DNA of 64,000 nt from Picochlorum sp. 'celeri' (Eukaryota; Chlorophyta; Trebouxiophyceae). Every line of letters begins with the position of its first letter. Within the stretch, counting starts at the first letter, position 1. A program made the position numbers and the translations under genes. The stretch lies in the NCBI GenBank assembly GCA_010909725.1, contig JAACMV010000030.1, positions 930,001 to 994,000 on the forward strand. Direction: 5' to 3'. Under the pieces are notes generated by a model, which was given only the letters and a program-made list of their open reading frames with translations, did no database searches and was not told where the DNA came from. Shown here one piece after another: positions 1-10,066 of the stretch.

Positions 1-698
1 TTTCCATATACATCAACAGAAGTAGCCATATGCGCTACAGGCATCGTCCCAACATTCAAATCTTGCCTGCCTGGCATTTGAAAATCAAGACCATGTGATT
101 CATTCATCATCATTCTAACATCATCCACTGAGCATGATACCAAGTTGTATCTCATTAAATTGTTTATTATCATTTCTGTGATCCTCAAAAAATCCATATC
201 ATCGTTATTTTGGACAATCTCAATAACCCCAAGGGACTGTTCAGGCATAGATGCATCAAACAGAGGGAACAAAATACACGACTGAATTGAGCAAAGCTTT
301 GCACTAGACTGCCTGTGGTAATCACTAATATTCATCTTTTGTACATTTGAGCTAAATTCAGGCTTCGAATACAAGTACACCCTTCCAGGAGCCCCCAGTT
401 CCCGCGGTTTTGCCCCATCCGTCCCAAACTCAAACCGACAAGACAGACACCTGAACAATGCCAGAAAATCAGCCCCTTGAGACCCAGCTATGAAAAATGG
501 CTGACCCTTTGTACATAATTGCACAGTAGTTCCATCTTCCAGGGTATGTGGAAGCCAAACTTGGCACAGTAGCCCTGAAAGCGCAGCCTGCTGGTCAAAC
601 ACATCCATGTACTGTTCCTGGAACGACACCAGCACCCGAGCAATATTCTTGCACAGCATCTCTCTCCGTGTCTCACCCATTAGAAACCTGTGTCCCAT
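1..698 (-). CDS. NIN-like (NLP/RWP-RK family) regulator, N-terminal part only
   Basis: This open frame runs off the left edge, and about 230 N-terminal residues are visible. The first in-frame ATG is at 698, with another at 680 and a stop just upstream of 698. The protein resembles the GAF-like N-terminal region of plant NIN-like proteins: an LLCQVWLPHTLEDG stretch, then CTKGQPFFI, then GAPGRVYLYSKPEFSSNVQKM, then CILFPLFD followed by LGVIEIVQ. In plant NLPs the matching blocks are VLVQVWxPV, TSEQPYLL, GLPGRVFxxxxPEWTSNV and SIAFPVFE, then AVLELV. NLPs (NIT2 in Chlamydomonas) are nitrate-responsive DNA-binding activators. The RWP-RK and PB1 regions that would prove membership lie outside the window. 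The gene is divergent from nitrate reductase, so a role in controlling the adjacent cluster is a natural inference. Splicing further downstream cannot be judged. Confidence 0.78.
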   Translation of the reverse strand, partial: MGHRFLMGETRREMLCKNIARVLVSFQEQYMDVFDQQAALSGLLCQVWLPHTLEDGTTVQLCTKGQPFFIAGSQGADFLALFRCLSCRFEFGTDGAKPRELGAPGRVYLYSKPEFSSNVQKMNISDYHRQSSAKLCSIQSCILFPLFDASMPEQSLGVIEIVQNNDDMDFLRITEMIINNLMRYNLVSCSVDDVRMMMNESHGLDFQMPGRQDLNVGTMPVAHMATSVDVYG

Positions 699-1983
699 AA
701 GAATAAAATGTACTAGTCATCGATCCATTCGGCGAAGATTGTGCTCGACTTTGAGAAGGAAAGGCACGTGGTAGGGTATCGGAAACATGTCCCCAAGCTT
801 GTCTCCCTCGTGTATATACATCAGAGAACGTACCGAACTGTTATGTATCAAAAACGCAGTAGTTTCTGTCCATTGACGTCGCAATTATATCATCAATAAC
901 GGAATTAAGAGTCTGCTGAGGATGCACGTCCGTTGGCAGCCAATGTACAGTCGTTATTCTTCGGTACTGAGCCAACTGAATCGATATTTCGAATTATTAT
1001 TTATTGTAGTACTGCAATGCGGATGCAGGGGGCTCTATTAGTCATGGTTTGGGCCTAGCATGAGAACCCTTGGGCGACAGTTGCCATGGCAACCAAGACT
1101 CGGCATTGTGGATGTACTGTTGCGGCTGGGCATGATATCAATTCAATTCGTAGTATCTCATGATTCCGTGCGTATGGAACAAGTGATCAAGTAAGTACAT
1201 GGTTGCATGGGATATGGCGTACAGAAGGCTTTCTTTGCCATGAGAGAGCCAGTGGCTTTGGACTGTGCTCAGCTCTCGGGCCCAGAATGATGTCAACAAC
1301 AAGAGCCTCTGCGATCCGGCAACGTCGTTTCAATCGAATTCAGAATACTGTAGTATTCTGTCCTCGTGATGAGAGGAAAATGTATGGATCTTGGGTGAGA
1401 CACTACTCTGGAATATTCATTGTCAGTCAACAATTTGCCAATACAGCATGTGCTCAAGGATGTGAAGACTTTCTTTGCTCTCGAATGGAAAAAGAATGAT
1501 TCTGATACTTTTAATTTAATTAGTCTGACAGTCGGCCGAGACGGCATCCACGCCGCGGTTCCGAATTGTATATAAAGCCATGGTCATATGTTTGACCTCA
1601 TGCATGGATGAACATCAATTTGCATGAAGATCAGCGATTGCCTATACAGTATCGATGGATGCGTTGTCATTTTCAAAAAGATACATCTTTAAGAATATCA
1701 GCAACCATATGGGCCTGCTCTTGTATCAAATGGATAAGAGGAAGCATGATCAAAATCCAGACCTACTACTCCTACCCTGGCTCATGAGGAGATTCAGTTT
1801 GAGTCTGAGTCCGCTGACTCACATACATCAGGGTTTTCCATGAACGATGAACAGATGGAACGCGTCTCTAGTGATCTAATTTCACATTTAATTACATTTC
1901 ATGATTTTTAAAACACATCAGTTGTAGTCTTTTGGCCTCAATCTCACTGTGGGATTTTTCAACTGGGTGATACTGTCTTCAAG
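699..1983. promoter_or_regulatory. Divergent intergenic region between NLP-like regulator and nitrate reductase
   Basis: This stretch of nearly 1.3 kb has no convincing gene; its longest frames are short and do not resemble proteins. It must hold the promoters of both divergent genes. It carries a TGAGTC-CGCT-GACTCA dyad at 1806-1821 and an AAGAGTCTGC half-motif near 908. A short open stretch before 1870 could be an extra 5' exon of nitrate reductase (possible intron 1871-1921, phases compatible), but the homology does not support it strongly. Confidence 0.6.
1806..1821. promoter_or_regulatory. Inverted repeat TGAGTC-CGCT-GACTCA upstream of nitrate reductase
   Basis: Perfect six-base arms with a 4-base spacer, about 165 bp upstream of the chosen nitrate reductase ATG. 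The same dyad with a TGCA spacer occurs at 10186-10203, and with one mismatch at 5146-5161. It is a candidate transcription-factor site; the binding protein is unknown. Confidence 0.5.
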
Positions 1984-4528
1984 ATGATCAAGCAAGGTGA
2001 TTTTCCTGAGGCATCCAACGGGGGTGTGGTTGGCATTTGCAAAGACGATATTGGGACAAAAGATGAATGGATTCACCGGGATCCTGGTCTTATTCGGCTG
2101 ACAGGAAGGCACCCGTTCAACTGGTATGTGGTGATGATGCATGAGACAGCAGAGTGAGCGCACTGTGGCGTTAACCCTCACATGTTTGTAACATTGCAGT
2201 GAACCAACAGTCGCCAAGCTTGCCGAGAGATTTATTACGTATCCAAAGGATCACTATGTGCGAAATCACGGGGCAGTCCCTCGGAAAACGTGGGAAGAGC
2301 ACAGGCTTGTCGTGTGTGGTAATGGGGTTGAGACACGCACATTTACCATGGATGACATTATTACATTGCCATCTGTTGACGTCACATGTACATTGACATG
2401 TGCTGGAAACAGGAGAAAAGAGCAGAATATGAAAAAGCAGACTATTGGGTTCAGTTGGGGATCAAGTGGTACCAGCTGCTCAACATGGACAGGTGTTAGG
2501 CTTGGCCACATTTTGGAATTGTGCGGAGTTTCTCCCGAACGACGGTCAGAGGATGAATATGTGTGGCTTGATGGTCCAGAAGGGGAGCTTCCTGCTGGTG
2601 ACAAGGGTATCTACGGAACATCGATCACAATGTTGCGGGCTTTGGATCCTGCATTTGATGTCATCTTGGCGTACAAGCAGAATGGGGAATGGTTGACACC
2701 GGATCATGGATTCCCCATACGAACTATCATTCCTGGATATATTGGAGGTCGAATGATCAAATTCATCGAGAAGATTACCGTGAGCGATAGGGAGAGTGAT
2801 AATCATTACCACTACATGGACAACAGAGTTTTGCCATCTCATGTGGATGCAGAAACAGCAACGAAAGAAGGATGGTGGTACAAGCCAGATTATATCATCA
2901 ATGACCTGAATATCAACAGTGCAATATTCTCTCCAGATCAAGGAAATGTGGTGTCGTTTGAGCCGGGTAAATCTCTCAAGGTGACTGGATATGCGTACAG
3001 CAATGGCAACAAAATCATCAGATGTGAGGTGAGCATTGATGGTTGCAAGACATGGAGACTTGCCGACATTACGAATAGGCATCCTCCAAATAAGTATGGA
3101 AAGCACTGGGCGTGGGTATGGTGGAGCATTGAAATCCCACATGATGAGCTCCTTGGGGCTGAGGAAATTGTCTGCAGAGCGTGGGACTCTGCCCAAAACA
3201 CACAGCCCAACACATTCACATGGAATGCCATGGGAATGATGAATAACTGTGTGTTCAGGTGTAAAGTCCATAAAGAGCCGTTTGCTGGAAAGTTTTGTTT
3301 CCGATTTGAGCATCCAACTGTGGCCGGGGCTAATCCAGGTGGCTGGATGGAGCGGGAAGCATTGGCTGCTCAGCAAGACACAATTGCCCCGCCCCCCAAG
3401 AAAGTCGAAAAACATGATGGAACGGCCAAATTTACAATGGAGGAGGTCGAGAAACACGATTCAAAAGAAAGTGCTTGGTTTGTATATCATGGAAAGGTGT
3501 ATGATGCGACTCCATTCCTTAAAGATCACCCAGGAGGTGCTGATTCCATTCTCTTGGTAGCTGGTACAGATGCAACCGAAGAATTTGACGCCATTCACTC
3601 GACCAAGGCCAAGAACATGTTGATTGAGTACTATATTGGGGATCTTATTTCTGAGGGTGTTGACACACCATCAGGAGATGATGCATTATCACCATCCTCG
3701 ACATCTCCGGACTTGAGAGCCGCAGCTGCTCCTGTGGTTGAGGAGCCTGTGGCATTAAACCCCAAGAAGAAGCTTGACTTTCCTCTCATTGAGAAGAAGA
3801 TACTATCTCATAATGTTATCAAGATGAGATTTGGACTTCCATCAAAAGATCACAAGTTTGGGTTGCCTGTTGGAAAGCATGTGTTTTTGTATGCCAAGGT
3901 GAATGGGGAGACGGTGATGAGAGCATACACGCCGACATCTAGCGACCACGATCTCGGTTACTTTGAGCTTGTTATCAAAGTATACCGCTCAAATGAGCAT
4001 CCAAAATTCCCCGAGGGAGGTAAAATGTCGCAGTATCTTGACAGTCTTTCTCTTGGCGACTGTATCACAGTAAAAGGACCTGTTGGCCATGTTGAATACC
4101 TTGGGAAGGGTCGGTATCTGCTGGATGGCGAGGAAAGGTTCGCAACAGCCTTCAATCTTCTTGCCGGAGGAACTGGTATCACTCCCTGCTATCAAATCAT
4201 GAAGGCAATTTTGAGAGATCCTGAAGACACAACAAAGGTCTCATTCCTCTATGCAAACAACTCGGAGGATGACATTCTGCTCAAAGAAGAACTGGATCAG
4301 ATGTCCAAAGACAGCCGTTTCACGGTCTGGCACACTCTAACCACCCCTCCTGAGGACTGGATCTACTCCTCAGGTTTCATATCTCCACAAATGTGCAAAG
4401 ATCATCTGTTGCCTCATTCAGACAATACCGTTGCATGCATGTGTGGACCACCTCCAATGATTGAGTTTGCATGCAAGCCTTCACTGAAAGAAATGGGCTT
4501 TGATCAATCCCAGATGATTGAGTTTTAA
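1984..4528 (+). CDS. NIA: Assimilatory nitrate reductase (NADH/NAD(P)H), Moco-heme-FAD
   Basis: Reduces nitrate to nitrite in the cytosol. Exons 1984-2123 and 2200-4528 (intron GTATGT...TTGCAG, 76 bp) give about 822 residues. The first exon gives DEWIHRDPGLIRLTGRHPFN, the usual start of the Moco domain. The Moco-ligand Cys lies in TLTCAGNRRKEQN (about residue 114). The dimerisation domain follows, then a cytochrome b5 domain with heme His in KDHPGG (about 489) and IHSTKA, an FAD domain with RAYTPTSS (about 620), and NAD-binding GGTGITP (about 702) and CGPPPM (about 794). The hinge between the Moco and b5 domains has no plant-type phospho-Ser/14-3-3 motif; it reads IAPPPKKVEKHDGTAKFTM. The start is uncertain: 1984 is the first in-frame ATG after a stop at 1909, but an upstream exon is possible. 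The gene is the core of the nitrate cluster. Confidence 0.96.
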
Positions 4529-4639
4529 GTTCTTGCATGGCCTTTTGATTGCTGATTTTATGAAAGTTTACATTGCATTTAATAATTCATAGCGCCCGTG
4601 TGTGACAAATAAAATCAAAGCATTACAAAATCTCTACAT

Positions 4640-4963
4640 TCAAAACCGTTTGAATGGCCTTGTCTCATGAAAACATAATCCAATCAAAGCGAAGAATAAC
4701 CAGGCAGTAAACTTATATTCCTTGCTTGAATCGTCCTTTTGGTATGTCACAATGGAACCAATGCATGCAACCAACCCCATCAAGAATCCAACACAATACC
4801 TAAACTGTAGCCAAGGAGTTGTCAGCTCCTGCCAAACTGTAAGCTTCTTCTTATTACTCTGTACTGACGGTTCTATCGGTTGTTGCTCTACACCCTTCCT
4901 GCTTTTCCGCCGTCTCAGCTCCACAGCAGCACCAGTCTTGGCAGAGGACCTAGCTTCAGGCAT
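4640..4963 (-). CDS. Small two-TM protein of unknown function inside the nitrate cluster
   Basis: About 107 residues from the first ATG at 4963; the open frame extends up to 5023 but without an ATG. The N-terminal half is hydrophilic and basic (ELRRRKSRKG). The C-terminal half has two predicted membrane segments, around FRYCVGFLMGLVACIGSIVTY and FTAWLFFALIGLCFHE, and ends in the basic tail RPFKRF. I do not recognise the family. The gene is convergent with nitrate reductase (112 bp between stops) and sits in front of a near-perfect copy of the dyad shared with other nitrate genes. This suggests, as inference only, a role in nitrate assimilation such as transporter assembly. Confidence 0.6.
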   Translation of the reverse strand: MPEARSSAKTGAAVELRRRKSRKGVEQQPIEPSVQSNKKKLTVWQELTTPWLQFRYCVGFLMGLVACIGSIVTYQKDDSSKEYKFTAWLFFALIGLCFHETRPFKRF

Positions 4964-5145
4964 ACTCAATACGTTTTCCACAGAAATCTCCGTTTCTTCG
5001 AGAATGGGCGAAAATATCGTCAATATTAAATTAGAATAGAAATTACCGCTGCAAGTACACGGTGAAATTCAAAATATAGATTCAATTTGCCCAAACCAAA
5101 CCTAGGGCACGGTCATATGACGCAACCCAGACTCAATTGCAATTC

Positions 5146-5161
5146 TGAGTCTGCAGACTCT
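5146..5161. promoter_or_regulatory. Palindrome GAGTCTGCAGACTC upstream of two-TM gene
   Basis: A 14-bp perfect palindrome at 5147-5160. In the extended form TGAGTC-TGCA-GACTCT there is one mismatch to the 10186-10203 copy. It lies 184 bp upstream of the ATG of the two-TM gene and 3' of NRT2. The right half reads GACTCTT, which resembles the half-site of the plant nitrate-responsive element. The rest of 4964-5468 shows no gene. Confidence 0.5.
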
Positions 5162-5468
5162 TCATTCATTCATGGATCTGATTGAGCTTTGACTCCCATG
5201 ATGGTGGATGGACGATATCTCATACTCGCTCTTATTCTCATGTATGTATCGCATCGGATGAATTGACTGTGCCATTGACTGTGCCAGCCTGGAGAAGAAG
5301 AAGTCCTGGACCAATTCATTATTACTGCACCATTACCAGGCCTTGGAAAGATCCACCGAGACTTGTGCATATGATTGATTACAACTCTAGCCTTCTAGTG
5401 TACATTATATTTGAACATCGAAACGCAAATTTACATGAAAAAAAATCGTTATTGTTACTATCAAATCA

Positions 5469-6995
5469 TCAAACTTCCATGTCAGATTCCTGTTTCTCCA
5501 GCTCGGCAGCAGCCTTGAAACCTCTCTGAGATCTGGACTCGTTGGCAAACTTGAGAACCTGAAGATGGAGTCCCTGTTTGATTTCTTCCTCAGAAAAGTC
5601 CTTGAGGTAGTACGATTCCTCGCTTCCCTGAGGATTTCCCTTCAAGAACATGGATCCCCATCCAGCAATTGGGAAGTGCACCAATGGGAGACACACCGAG
5701 GTGACTGCAATGATCATCACTCCCATCCATTTAAATCCTTCTGCAGTAGTCATCGATGCAGATGTGAAGAAAATAGCCTGAGTGATAGCTGCTCCTGTAT
5801 TGCCTCCCGCTCCAACCATTCCAGAGGCTGAGCCAAGTCCTCTCTTTGTGATGAATGGAACAATTCCATAGGAGGCTCCGCATGCCATTGGGACCAAGAT
5901 TGACCAGAAGGCTACGACAAGCATTGTCAGCCCAAGGCTACTCTTGGCGTAGAACATGAGCAGAGAGCAAATTCCCCCTCCAACCTGTACAATCCACAAC
6001 GCCCAAAGGCGCCCTCTCATGCCAAAGTATTTGCAGGCATAGTCAGACACAATTCCACCAAGACCTCTTGCAAAGATGTTTGTCAGGGAGAAGACAGCTC
6101 CCAACAGCGATGCTGTTGACAAAGAGAGGGAGAACTGATCGTAAAGATATGGTGAAATGTTGTTGTCAACTGTCAGCTCCACGCCAAAGCAGTATCCATA
6201 GGAAAGGAACATGAGCCATGTGCGATAATTGCTGTAGGCGGCAATAGTAGACTTTCCACCCTTGGTCACCAAAGCTCCCTCCTTCTTTAACTGACCATAT
6301 TGTCCATCTGGAAGATCTTGGGCAAAAGCCAAGATGATGAGTCCAATAATGATCTGGGCCGAGCCTGGGATAAACATGGCTGCTCTCCAGGCAATGAAGG
6401 ATGGCTGATGAAGGTTAATGCCCTCATATATGAATGGCATGATCAAATGAGTAAATCCTGCTCCAGCATTACCCCATCCTGCCCCAAAGGCATTCGCACT
6501 TCCAACAACCTTCACATTAAACATAACAGAGGACCAGAATTGGCAGCTCACAAATGTAGCAAGCGAAAACCCAATCACCATACGAACGACGATGAATCCC
6601 CCAGCATTCGTTACAGCTGCCATGCACATTGTGGCAGCTGACGTCAACAGCTGTAGGAATGCATGTCCATAGCGAGGTCCATATGTATCACAAACCAGTC
6701 CAAGGGTCAAACGAGAAAAGATGGCACCAGTCACAGAAGCTATCGCAGCACCGGAGACATCAGTTTTTGTCAAGTCAAGGTTCTCACGAATCACTGGTAA
6801 GAGTGGTGGTACAGCAAACGTTGCGAAGAATGCCAAGAAGAAACTCAGCCAACTTGCCTGAAATGACCGGTGGTGCGGGAATTGAAATGACCAGGGCTTG
6901 AAGACCTTTGACTTGTGTTCACTGTCGACAGGAACATTGAAGGTTTTGATATCGGAGAAGGAAGAACTGCTCTTGGGTGATTCCTTATCACTCAT
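5469..6995 (-). CDS. NRT2: High-affinity nitrate/nitrite transporter NRT2 (MFS, NNP family)
   Basis: Proton-coupled nitrate importer of the plasma membrane, 508 residues from ATG 6995 (MSDKESPK); no in-frame intron. Hydrophobicity shows about 12 membrane segments. NNP hallmarks are present: AFGAGWGNAGAG in the first half and the nitrate signature SGMVGAGGNTGAAI in the second. Arg residues in FSRLTLG and FARGLGG match the substrate-binding arginines known in the family. The C-terminal tail is hydrophilic, with an acidic end. The gene is divergent from NAR2 with about 420 bp between start codons; NAR2 is the usual partner of NRT2, so shared control is likely. Confidence 0.96.
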   Translation of the reverse strand: MSDKESPKSSSSFSDIKTFNVPVDSEHKSKVFKPWSFQFPHHRSFQASWLSFFLAFFATFAVPPLLPVIRENLDLTKTDVSGAAIASVTGAIFSRLTLGLVCDTYGPRYGHAFLQLLTSAATMCMAAVTNAGGFIVVRMVIGFSLATFVSCQFWSSVMFNVKVVGSANAFGAGWGNAGAGFTHLIMPFIYEGINLHQPSFIAWRAAMFIPGSAQIIIGLIILAFAQDLPDGQYGQLKKEGALVTKGGKSTIAAYSNYRTWLMFLSYGYCFGVELTVDNNISPYLYDQFSLSLSTASLLGAVFSLTNIFARGLGGIVSDYACKYFGMRGRLWALWIVQVGGGICSLLMFYAKSSLGLTMLVVAFWSILVPMACGASYGIVPFITKRGLGSASGMVGAGGNTGAAITQAIFFTSASMTTAEGFKWMGVMIIAVTSVCLPLVHFPIAGWGSMFLKGNPQGSEESYYLKDFSEEEIKQGLHLQVLKFANESRSQRGFKAAAELEKQESDMEV

Positions 6996-7416
6996 GGTGC
7001 AGTATCTGCAAGTCATACATAGGTACAAGGTTGGTTCGAAAAGCTTTTGACACCAGACCAGGAAGAAGAAGCAAACTGCTCTTGGATGGAATTCCTTAAA
7101 CTGTATGCTAGTTTCTGAGGCAGACAGACAATGTGCAACATACCGTGTATCTTTAAGCGACGATCAGTAATCAAATTGAATTAAATGTGTGATAAACAAA
7201 AGCAGATCAAGGGAATATATTGCACTCTGAGATTGTTTCAAAGCCCTACTGAGCCTCTGAGCCCGTGAGCACAACCTTGTTGGCTAGGTAAACTCAACCC
7301 ACTGAGTCTACCCTAGTTCATTCTGATTTGCTATTGGATCATCCAAAATGGCTAGGTTTCCTTCTTATATATCACTATCATTAATATAAAATTGAATTAA
7401 TATCAACTGGGTCGCC
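6996..7416. promoter_or_regulatory. Divergent promoter region NRT2-NAR2
   Basis: About 420 bp without a coding signal. It contains repeated TGAG/GAGCC words around 7248-7270 and an inverted pair ACTCA-N6-TGAGT at 7292-7307, whose half-site matches the dyads of the other nitrate intergenic regions. The full TGAGTC-N4-GACTCA form is absent here. The AT-rich stretch 7365-7400 precedes NAR2. Confidence 0.45.
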
Positions 7417-8161
7417 ATGTGTCGCATTCTGAAGAAATTCCTGATTGTCGCATCAATTGCTGCGCTCTTCCTTGTTCAAGAGTCTGAGGGAGCTGCTGCC
7501 TTGTCCAAAGGCATTCCAGACAATGACACCACAGCGAGTACGTTGATTGTATATGGCAATAATCACTCTCAAGTATCTGTATCATGTTGTGGTTTTAATG
7601 TTTGCAGCATATTCTGGTATAAGTCCACCAAAGTACAATGTTGAGCTTGGATACATCATCAACGGGTCTGAGGAGAACCCAACCCCATGTGATAACCCTG
7701 CGTCTGATGCAAGTTGCATGACAACTCTGCAAGCTTCTGAAGACTCTGTGCTGATCAGATATGCTGTGAAGCCAGAGTACTCTGTGAACAAGACATCTAC
7801 CATCAGGATTCAGATGTGCTATGGGCCAGATAACATTGTGGACAGACCATGGAGAAAGTTCAACAACGTCATCTCCGACAACAAACAATGTGGGTTTGAT
7901 CTGGTGACCAACCTTTCTCCGGAAGGAGAGTACACATATCTCGTGACAGAGAATGCTCCAAGCTCTGTCTATTTTATCCAGGTTCTGGAGGTCTGTGATG
8001 ATGGTACATACTGCTCCTTCGGAAACAGCACCTACTTCAATGTCAACCAGATTGAGGACACCCCATCTTGGTTGATGGGAATCACTGGAGCATTGGCTGC
8101 TCTGGGGCCATTGTCTCTGATTGGCTTCTTCTTGGTTGAGCACAAGATGAAGAAAAACTAG
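7417..8161 (+). CDS. NAR2: NAR2/NRT3 partner protein of the high-affinity nitrate transporter
   Basis: Single-pass partner that NRT2 needs for stability and targeting. Exons 7417-7537 and 7608-8161 (intron GTACGT...TTGCAG, 70 bp, phase 1) give 224 residues. It has an N-terminal signal peptide (IVASIAALFLVQESEGAAA), a lumenal/extracellular domain, and a C-terminal membrane segment (about ITGALAALGPLSLIGFFLV) followed by HKMKKN. The diagnostic block is QMCYGPDNIVDRPWRK, matching the conserved CYAPxSQVDRxWRK region of plant NAR2. Several Cys pairs and an N-glycosylation motif (NKTS) suit a secretory domain. Confidence 0.92.
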
Positions 8162-8311
8162 ATCTCCTGTATTTGATAATTTTTTACCATTGGGAATAAT
8201 TATGTAATTTGATTTGCTTTTATCTATCCTAGTATCGATATAGTCTTTACAAAATATAATACATACTACAGTAGTATCCAATCTGATTGCAATGACATTG
8301 CATTATTATTA

Positions 8312-10066
8312 TTATTTTGCCCTTGCTCCAAAATGATCAATAAGAATGCGAGACAGGGCTGGAACAGCATCATCAGCTGGAATAGCTTTTTCGAATTCAG
8401 TTGCAAGCTTTGGATTCTCTCCAATTTCTCCTCCAAGGAAGATACGCACACCTTCCACGGCCTTGCCATCCTTCTTTGCTGGGGCACCCATAAGCCCAAT
8501 ATCTCCCACCTGAGCCTGACCACATGAATTTGGACAGCCGGTCCAGTGGATTCGTACGAGACTGGGAATCTCTAAAGTCTCCTCTAGCTCTTGTATGATT
8601 TTCATAGCTCTATTTTTGGTCTCAATTAATGCCAAGCCACAAAACTGGGCTCCTGTACATGATACAAGTCCCCGCATCAAGTTTCCTGGCATAATTTCAA
8701 ACTTTTTGAAAATTTCTTCGCTCTGTAATGCTGGAATATCGGATTCGTCAACATTAGGAATGACCACATTTTGCTCTACGCTCACGCGTACTGTACCGTC
8801 ACCGTACTTTTCACACACATTGGCCAAATCAACGAAATCCTTGGCAACCAGCCTTCCTGCTGGAATACATGCCCCAACCCAGTATTTTCCCTTTTGCTTC
8901 TGCGGATGGATACCCACAATATCCCGTCTTTGAAATTCTGTATCATACGTGACATGAACTTCCCCTGGAAGGTCTTCCAAGCCCATATGCTGAGCAATCA
9001 TCTTGCGGAATTCTTTGACACCAATAGCTTCAACCAACCACATCAGTCTTGCTTTCTGGCGGTCCAATCTCTCTCCATGGTCCCTAAAGACTTCCATGAG
9101 AGCTATACAGTAGGGTGTCACCTGGTCAGGTGTGATGAACGTGTTGCCAGGGATGCTCATGGTGTTTCTCTTGATGCTGAAATACCCACCAAGCTCTACA
9201 TTGAATCCCACCTGTCCATCTGGCCCAACCACAGCTTTCAACCCAACATCATTGATATGACAATGAGCAAAATCATCTCTACTTGTAGAGATACCCACAT
9301 TGATTTTGCGGGGAAGATTGGTAAGTGCTGCATTGCCCTTGCCATGGTTGGTGACGACATCATTCAGTTCTTGAACAAGAGGCCTTGAATCAATCAGCTC
9401 TTCCGGGTCAATACCAGCTATTGGAGATCCTGTTATATTTCTAATATTATCCATACCACTCATCAAACTACTCAGACCAACATCACGAAGTGTCTCAATC
9501 ACTCTATCAGCATCATCAAGTGGAATCCCTCTGAGCTGAATATTTGCCCTCGTCGTCACATCACCACAACCATCCTCACCATACGGTTCAATGCATGCAG
9601 CCAAAGATCTCAGCTGATTGGCATCAAGAACACCATTCGGTACCTTGAGCCGCATCATAAATTTGCCCGGAGTCCTCTTTGCCCTATGAAACAACCCTGC
9701 CCACTTCATTCTGATATCCACATCATCCAAATTCAAATCTTCCCATGCAACATCACCCTTTCGTAACATCTTGGCAAGGTCTTCCACCTCATCCCACATG
9801 GTACTCCCGCATTTCTTGGCCTTGATCTTTTCAAATTTGTTGGATTTTTTATTCCCCAGGATACGCAGCTGTGTCTCTTCTGGAAGATACCTGAGGCCAC
9901 TCTTCTCCATATCGATATTCTGCTCATCCTTGAGCTGTTCAAGCGAGGGAGAAGAATCAACATGTTGCGATTCGCATGCCTGTCGTGCCAATCGTGTTGT
10001 ACATTGCCTTCTTCTTCTCCTGGAAAGTGGTACACTGCCATATTTGGTAGCAGCAGTTGGTCTCAT
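8312..10066 (-). CDS. NII: Ferredoxin-nitrite reductase, plastid
   Basis: Reduces nitrite to ammonium with six electrons from ferredoxin in the plastid stroma. The first ATG is 10066, giving 584 residues; the Arg/Ser/Thr-rich start (MRPTAATKYGSVPLSRRRRR) looks like a transit peptide. The two ferrite reductase domains are continuous. The siroheme/4Fe-4S Cys motifs are CTGAQFCGLALIETK and WTGCPNSCGQAQVGDIGLMG. No intron. No rubredoxin or NADPH-reductase extension is present, so the enzyme looks like the standard plant type. The gene is divergent from MOT1 across a region holding an 18-bp palindrome. Confidence 0.96.
   Translation of the reverse strand: MRPTAATKYGSVPLSRRRRRQCTTRLARQACESQHVDSSPSLEQLKDEQNIDMEKSGLRYLPEETQLRILGNKKSNKFEKIKAKKCGSTMWDEVEDLAKMLRKGDVAWEDLNLDDVDIRMKWAGLFHRAKRTPGKFMMRLKVPNGVLDANQLRSLAACIEPYGEDGCGDVTTRANIQLRGIPLDDADRVIETLRDVGLSSLMSGMDNIRNITGSPIAGIDPEELIDSRPLVQELNDVVTNHGKGNAALTNLPRKINVGISTSRDDFAHCHINDVGLKAVVGPDGQVGFNVELGGYFSIKRNTMSIPGNTFITPDQVTPYCIALMEVFRDHGERLDRQKARLMWLVEAIGVKEFRKMIAQHMGLEDLPGEVHVTYDTEFQRRDIVGIHPQKQKGKYWVGACIPAGRLVAKDFVDLANVCEKYGDGTVRVSVEQNVVIPNVDESDIPALQSEEIFKKFEIMPGNLMRGLVSCTGAQFCGLALIETKNRAMKIIQELEETLEIPSLVRIHWTGCPNSCGQAQVGDIGLMGAPAKKDGKAVEGVRIFLGGEIGENPKLATEFEKAIPADDAVPALSRILIDHFGARAK

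Noticed and set aside
1203..1843. Short plus- and minus-strand frames upstream of nitrate reductase
   Set aside because: No protein resemblance and no conserved start; more likely promoter sequence. A possible extra 5' exon near 1747-1870 is noted but not annotated.
2546..3457. 303-residue frame on the minus strand
   Set aside because: Lies wholly antisense to nitrate reductase; no family resemblance; a shadow of the coding strand.
8771..9388. 205-residue plus-strand frame
   Set aside because: Antisense to nitrite reductase.
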